Origin: CAIVAT01 sp037131145
Lineage (GTDB): Bacteria > Bacteroidota > Bacteroidia > Bacteroidales > FEN-979
Length of the DNA stretch: 8,083 nt
Reading direction: 5' to 3'
Assembly (NCBI GenBank): GCA_037131145.1
Contig: JBAXRP010000205.1
Location: 1 to 8,083 of the forward strand
The notes beneath the pieces are model-generated. The model saw only the letters and a program-made list of their open reading frames with translations. It was not told the origin of the DNA and ran no database searches. Made by a program: the position numbers and the translations under genes. How positions within the stretch are numbered: the first letter of the stretch is position 1; every line of letters begins with the position of its first letter. Positions 6,465-8,083 of the stretch are shown here, one piece after another.

Positions 6465-7295
6465 ATGCACTATCTGAAAATTATCTCTAAATGGTTTTTA
6501 TTGCCAATAATTATTTTAGTTGGTTTTTCGGGATGCAAAAAAAGCGAAGATTCTAATCCTGCCATTCCTTCCGGCGAACTGGTTTTTTCTGTCGAACATG
6601 CGGTGGATGGCTCGCCGTTAAAGCGGAACGAAATGATTTATACGAATGCCGCAGGGAATAATTATCTTGTTGCCGGTTTGAAATATTTCATTTCCGATAT
6701 TACCCTTTACCGGGATGATGGAACTCAGAAAATGATTAGTGAACTGAAAGATATTTTCTACATTGACGAAGATATTCCGGCAACAAAAGAGTTGAAGTTC
6801 ATAGACAAGATCCCGGCAGGAAACTACGACTCCATCAGTTTTATTTTCGGAATCGCCGAAGCGAAAAACAAATCTTACAGGTATGTCAACCCTCCTGAGG
6901 CGCTGATGGGCTGGCCTGAAATTCTCGGCGGCGGTTATCATTACATGATGCTAGACGGTAAATGGAAAAACCTTTCAGGCGAAATTCTTCCGTTCAATTT
7001 TCATCTTGGGATAGGTCAGCTTTATAAAGGCGGCGGTTATAATGTTGATTCTATCTTTGCTTATGTTCAGAACTACTTTAGAGTTAGTTTGCCTGGTTCG
7101 GGATTTACAATGAAAGACCAGGAAACTGTAGCCTTCAGCCTGACCATGAACATTGAAAACTGGTTCCGGAACCCGCATATTTACGATCACAATTACTGGG
7201 GCGGAGCTATTATGCAGAATCAACCCGCTATGCAAATGGCTAAGGAAAATGGCTGGAATGTCTTTTCAGTGGAAATGATTCCGCAGAATCGTTAA
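6465..7295 (+). CDS. MbnP-family lipoprotein
   Basis: The 276-residue protein has a lipoprotein signal: a hydrophobic stretch at 11-21 and lipobox FSGC with the lipidated Cys at 24, followed by KKSED, a charged segment common on exported Bacteroidota lipoproteins. The body fits the MbnP-like family: YTNAAGNNYLVAGLKYFIS (59-77), a GW near 149-150, GGGYHYMMLDGKW (155-167), NFHLG (178-182) and a C-terminal segment with H238 and H242. MbnP of methanotrophs is a periplasmic copper-binding partner of the dihaem enzyme MbnH, which oxidises a tryptophan in it. Relatives in Bacteroidota are of unknown role. No MbnH-like, SCO or TonB receptor gene follows within the window, so copper handling here is only inferred. 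Start: ATG in an AT-rich leader with an imperfect TAAATTTT box at 6445-6452. Confidence 0.82.
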   Translation: MHYLKIISKWFLLPIIILVGFSGCKKSEDSNPAIPSGELVFSVEHAVDGSPLKRNEMIYTNAAGNNYLVAGLKYFISDITLYRDDGTQKMISELKDIFYIDEDIPATKELKFIDKIPAGNYDSISFIFGIAEAKNKSYRYVNPPEALMGWPEILGGGYHYMMLDGKWKNLSGEILPFNFHLGIGQLYKGGGYNVDSIFAYVQNYFRVSLPGSGFTMKDQETVAFSLTMNIENWFRNPHIYDHNYWGGAIMQNQPAMQMAKENGWNVFSVEMIPQNR

Positions 7296-7343
7296 TTTTG
7301 CGCTGGTTTCGGTATCAAAACCGGGCTGAAAAAGCAAATCAGT

Positions 7344-7901
7344 TTGAAACTTCTGCAATATGATATAGCCATACTCGACTGGCTGAACAGCCATCTGATT
7401 CCCGGTTCAACGCCGGTTCTTCAGTTTGTGTCGAATTTTGCCACATTTTTCAGTATTGTTATGGCGCTGATTGTGTTATCAATGGCAATAATTAAAAAGT
7501 CTAAACCGTTATTTCACAAGACTATTTTAATAGCGCTGGCGTTAATTTTATCTGCCATCATGATTCAGGTTCTTAAAGAGGCTTTTGATCGTGAACGTCC
7601 TTTTATGACCTATCCTTTTATTGAAAAATTATCAACTGGCGGCGGTTCTTCATTTCCGTCGGGACATACGATGGAGGCTTATGCAATGGCTATGGTAATG
7701 AGTATTCTTTTCAGGTATAAATGGCTGATTGTCACAGTTTATACCTGGGCGTTTCTGGTTGCCTATTCCCGGCTTGCGCTCGGGGTGCATTATCCTGCCG
7801 ATGTACTGTCAGGGATTATGGTTGGCACTTTGATTGGTTGGTTTGTTCCCTGGATTTACCGTATTTTCCTATCCCATCAGACAAGCGACGCTTCGGAATA
7901 A
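7344..7901 (+). CDS. PAP2-superfamily membrane phosphatase
   Basis: The 185-residue inner-membrane protein carries all three signatures of the type 2 phosphatidic acid phosphatase / undecaprenyl-diphosphatase (BacA-independent, PgpB-like) superfamily: K78-x6-R85-P86, PSGH at 105-108, and S142-R143-x5-H149-x3-D153. H108 and H149 should form the phospho-enzyme and proton-relay pair. Hydrophobic spans lie at about 35-50, 60-77, 112-123, 127-141 and 153-175. Members dephosphorylate lipid phosphates or pyrophosphates, such as undecaprenyl pyrophosphate or phosphatidylglycerol phosphate; the motifs do not separate these substrates. TTG at 7344 is the likely start, because no in-frame ATG exists before residue 40 and the frame upstream is closed by the MbnP stop, which lies in the same frame. 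The 48-bp gap to the MbnP gene suggests co-transcription, although TAATTTTG (7293-7300) could be a -7 box of its own. Confidence 0.88.
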   Translation: MKLLQYDIAILDWLNSHLIPGSTPVLQFVSNFATFFSIVMALIVLSMAIIKKSKPLFHKTILIALALILSAIMIQVLKEAFDRERPFMTYPFIEKLSTGGGSSFPSGHTMEAYAMAMVMSILFRYKWLIVTVYTWAFLVAYSRLALGVHYPADVLSGIMVGTLIGWFVPWIYRIFLSHQTSDASE

Positions 7902-7984
7902 GAGTTTTTGCCGGAGAGCCAACTTCTGCGAGAATCAGCGCTGTACTTTAGCGATAACCATTATAAGCAAAATATAAGGTCAGG

Positions 7985-8011
7985 AAGGCTAAAAATAAGC
8001 CTTGCATTTTT
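7985..8011 (+). terminator. Weak stem-loop with T run after the PAP2 gene
   Basis: AAGGCT (7985-7990) and AGCCTT (7998-8003) can form a 6-bp stem with a 7-base loop, followed after GCA by five T (8007-8011). It lies about 85 bp after the PAP2 stop and could end the transcript. The stem is short, so this is tentative. Confidence 0.35.
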
Positions 8012-8032
8012 CAAAAAGATTTATAACCTTTG
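8002..8032 (+). promoter_or_regulatory. Possible promoter for a gene beyond the right edge
   Basis: TTG at 8002-8004 and AACCTTTG at 8025-8032 are 20 bp apart, close to the Bacteroidota TTG (-33) / TAnnTTTG (-7) arrangement, with one mismatch in the -7 box. No start codon for a long frame follows inside the window, so the gene would begin past 8083. The TTG overlaps the 3' arm of the preceding hairpin. Confidence 0.35.
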
Positions 8033-8083
8033 TATTAACTAAACAAAACTGGTTGAAAACCAATTCACAACAATCATTTTAAC

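Noticed and set aside
681..7930. ACTTCTGC recurring at about 681, 7349 and 7921.
   Set aside because: An 8-10-base match at three unrelated positions, one of them inside a gene, with no shared context; probably chance.
7721..7951. A 76-residue frame overlapping the end of the PAP2 gene.
   Set aside because: It is a shifted reading of the PAP2 coding sequence; the PAP2 frame holds all the catalytic motifs.

Overview
The window looks like chromosomal DNA of a Bacteroidota bacterium. The signs are Bacteroidota-type promoter boxes (TAnnTTTG) in front of two genes, the near absence of Shine-Dalgarno sequences, an MbnP-type lipoprotein with an SGC lipobox, a TTGAACC heptamer repeat and CCTGWCAGG palindromic repeats of a kind I associate with intergenic DNA of this phylum. 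The species cannot be named from the sequence. All supported genes lie on the + strand.

Bases 1-395 are non-coding and repeat-rich: a heptamer array, then a pair of ~29-bp direct repeats enclosing inverted CCTGWCAGG motifs. A small coiled-coil/membrane protein gene (396-656) follows directly and may have lost its 5' end. Bases 715-4804 hold the core of the window: three consecutive, collinear paralogues of about 450 residues. Each has an N-terminal B12-binding-like domain, a radical SAM CxxxCxxC cluster motif and a similar C-terminal tail. They are tightly spaced and probably form one operon. No substrate-defining enzyme, carrier or transporter accompanies them, so their product is unknown.

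After a 240-bp spacer comes a more AT-rich gene for a Fic AMP-transferase with an N-terminal inhibitory motif and a C-terminal winged helix (5047-6087). Its upstream region carries a two-fold 45-bp tandem repeat, each unit built of four ~10-11-bp TATCG-type sub-repeats. This is a good candidate operator. Two bases after the Fic stop lies a short secreted-protein remnant (6090-6361) whose signal peptide is interrupted by a -1 frameshift at a run of seven T.

The right end carries an MbnP-family lipoprotein (6465-7295) and a PAP2-type membrane phosphatase (7344-7901) that probably starts at TTG. A weak hairpin and a possible promoter for a gene beyond the window close the region. The most interesting points are the orphan triple radical SAM cassette, the helically phased repeat upstream of fic, the frameshifted signal peptide, and two probable leaderless starts with identical promoter-to-ATG spacing.
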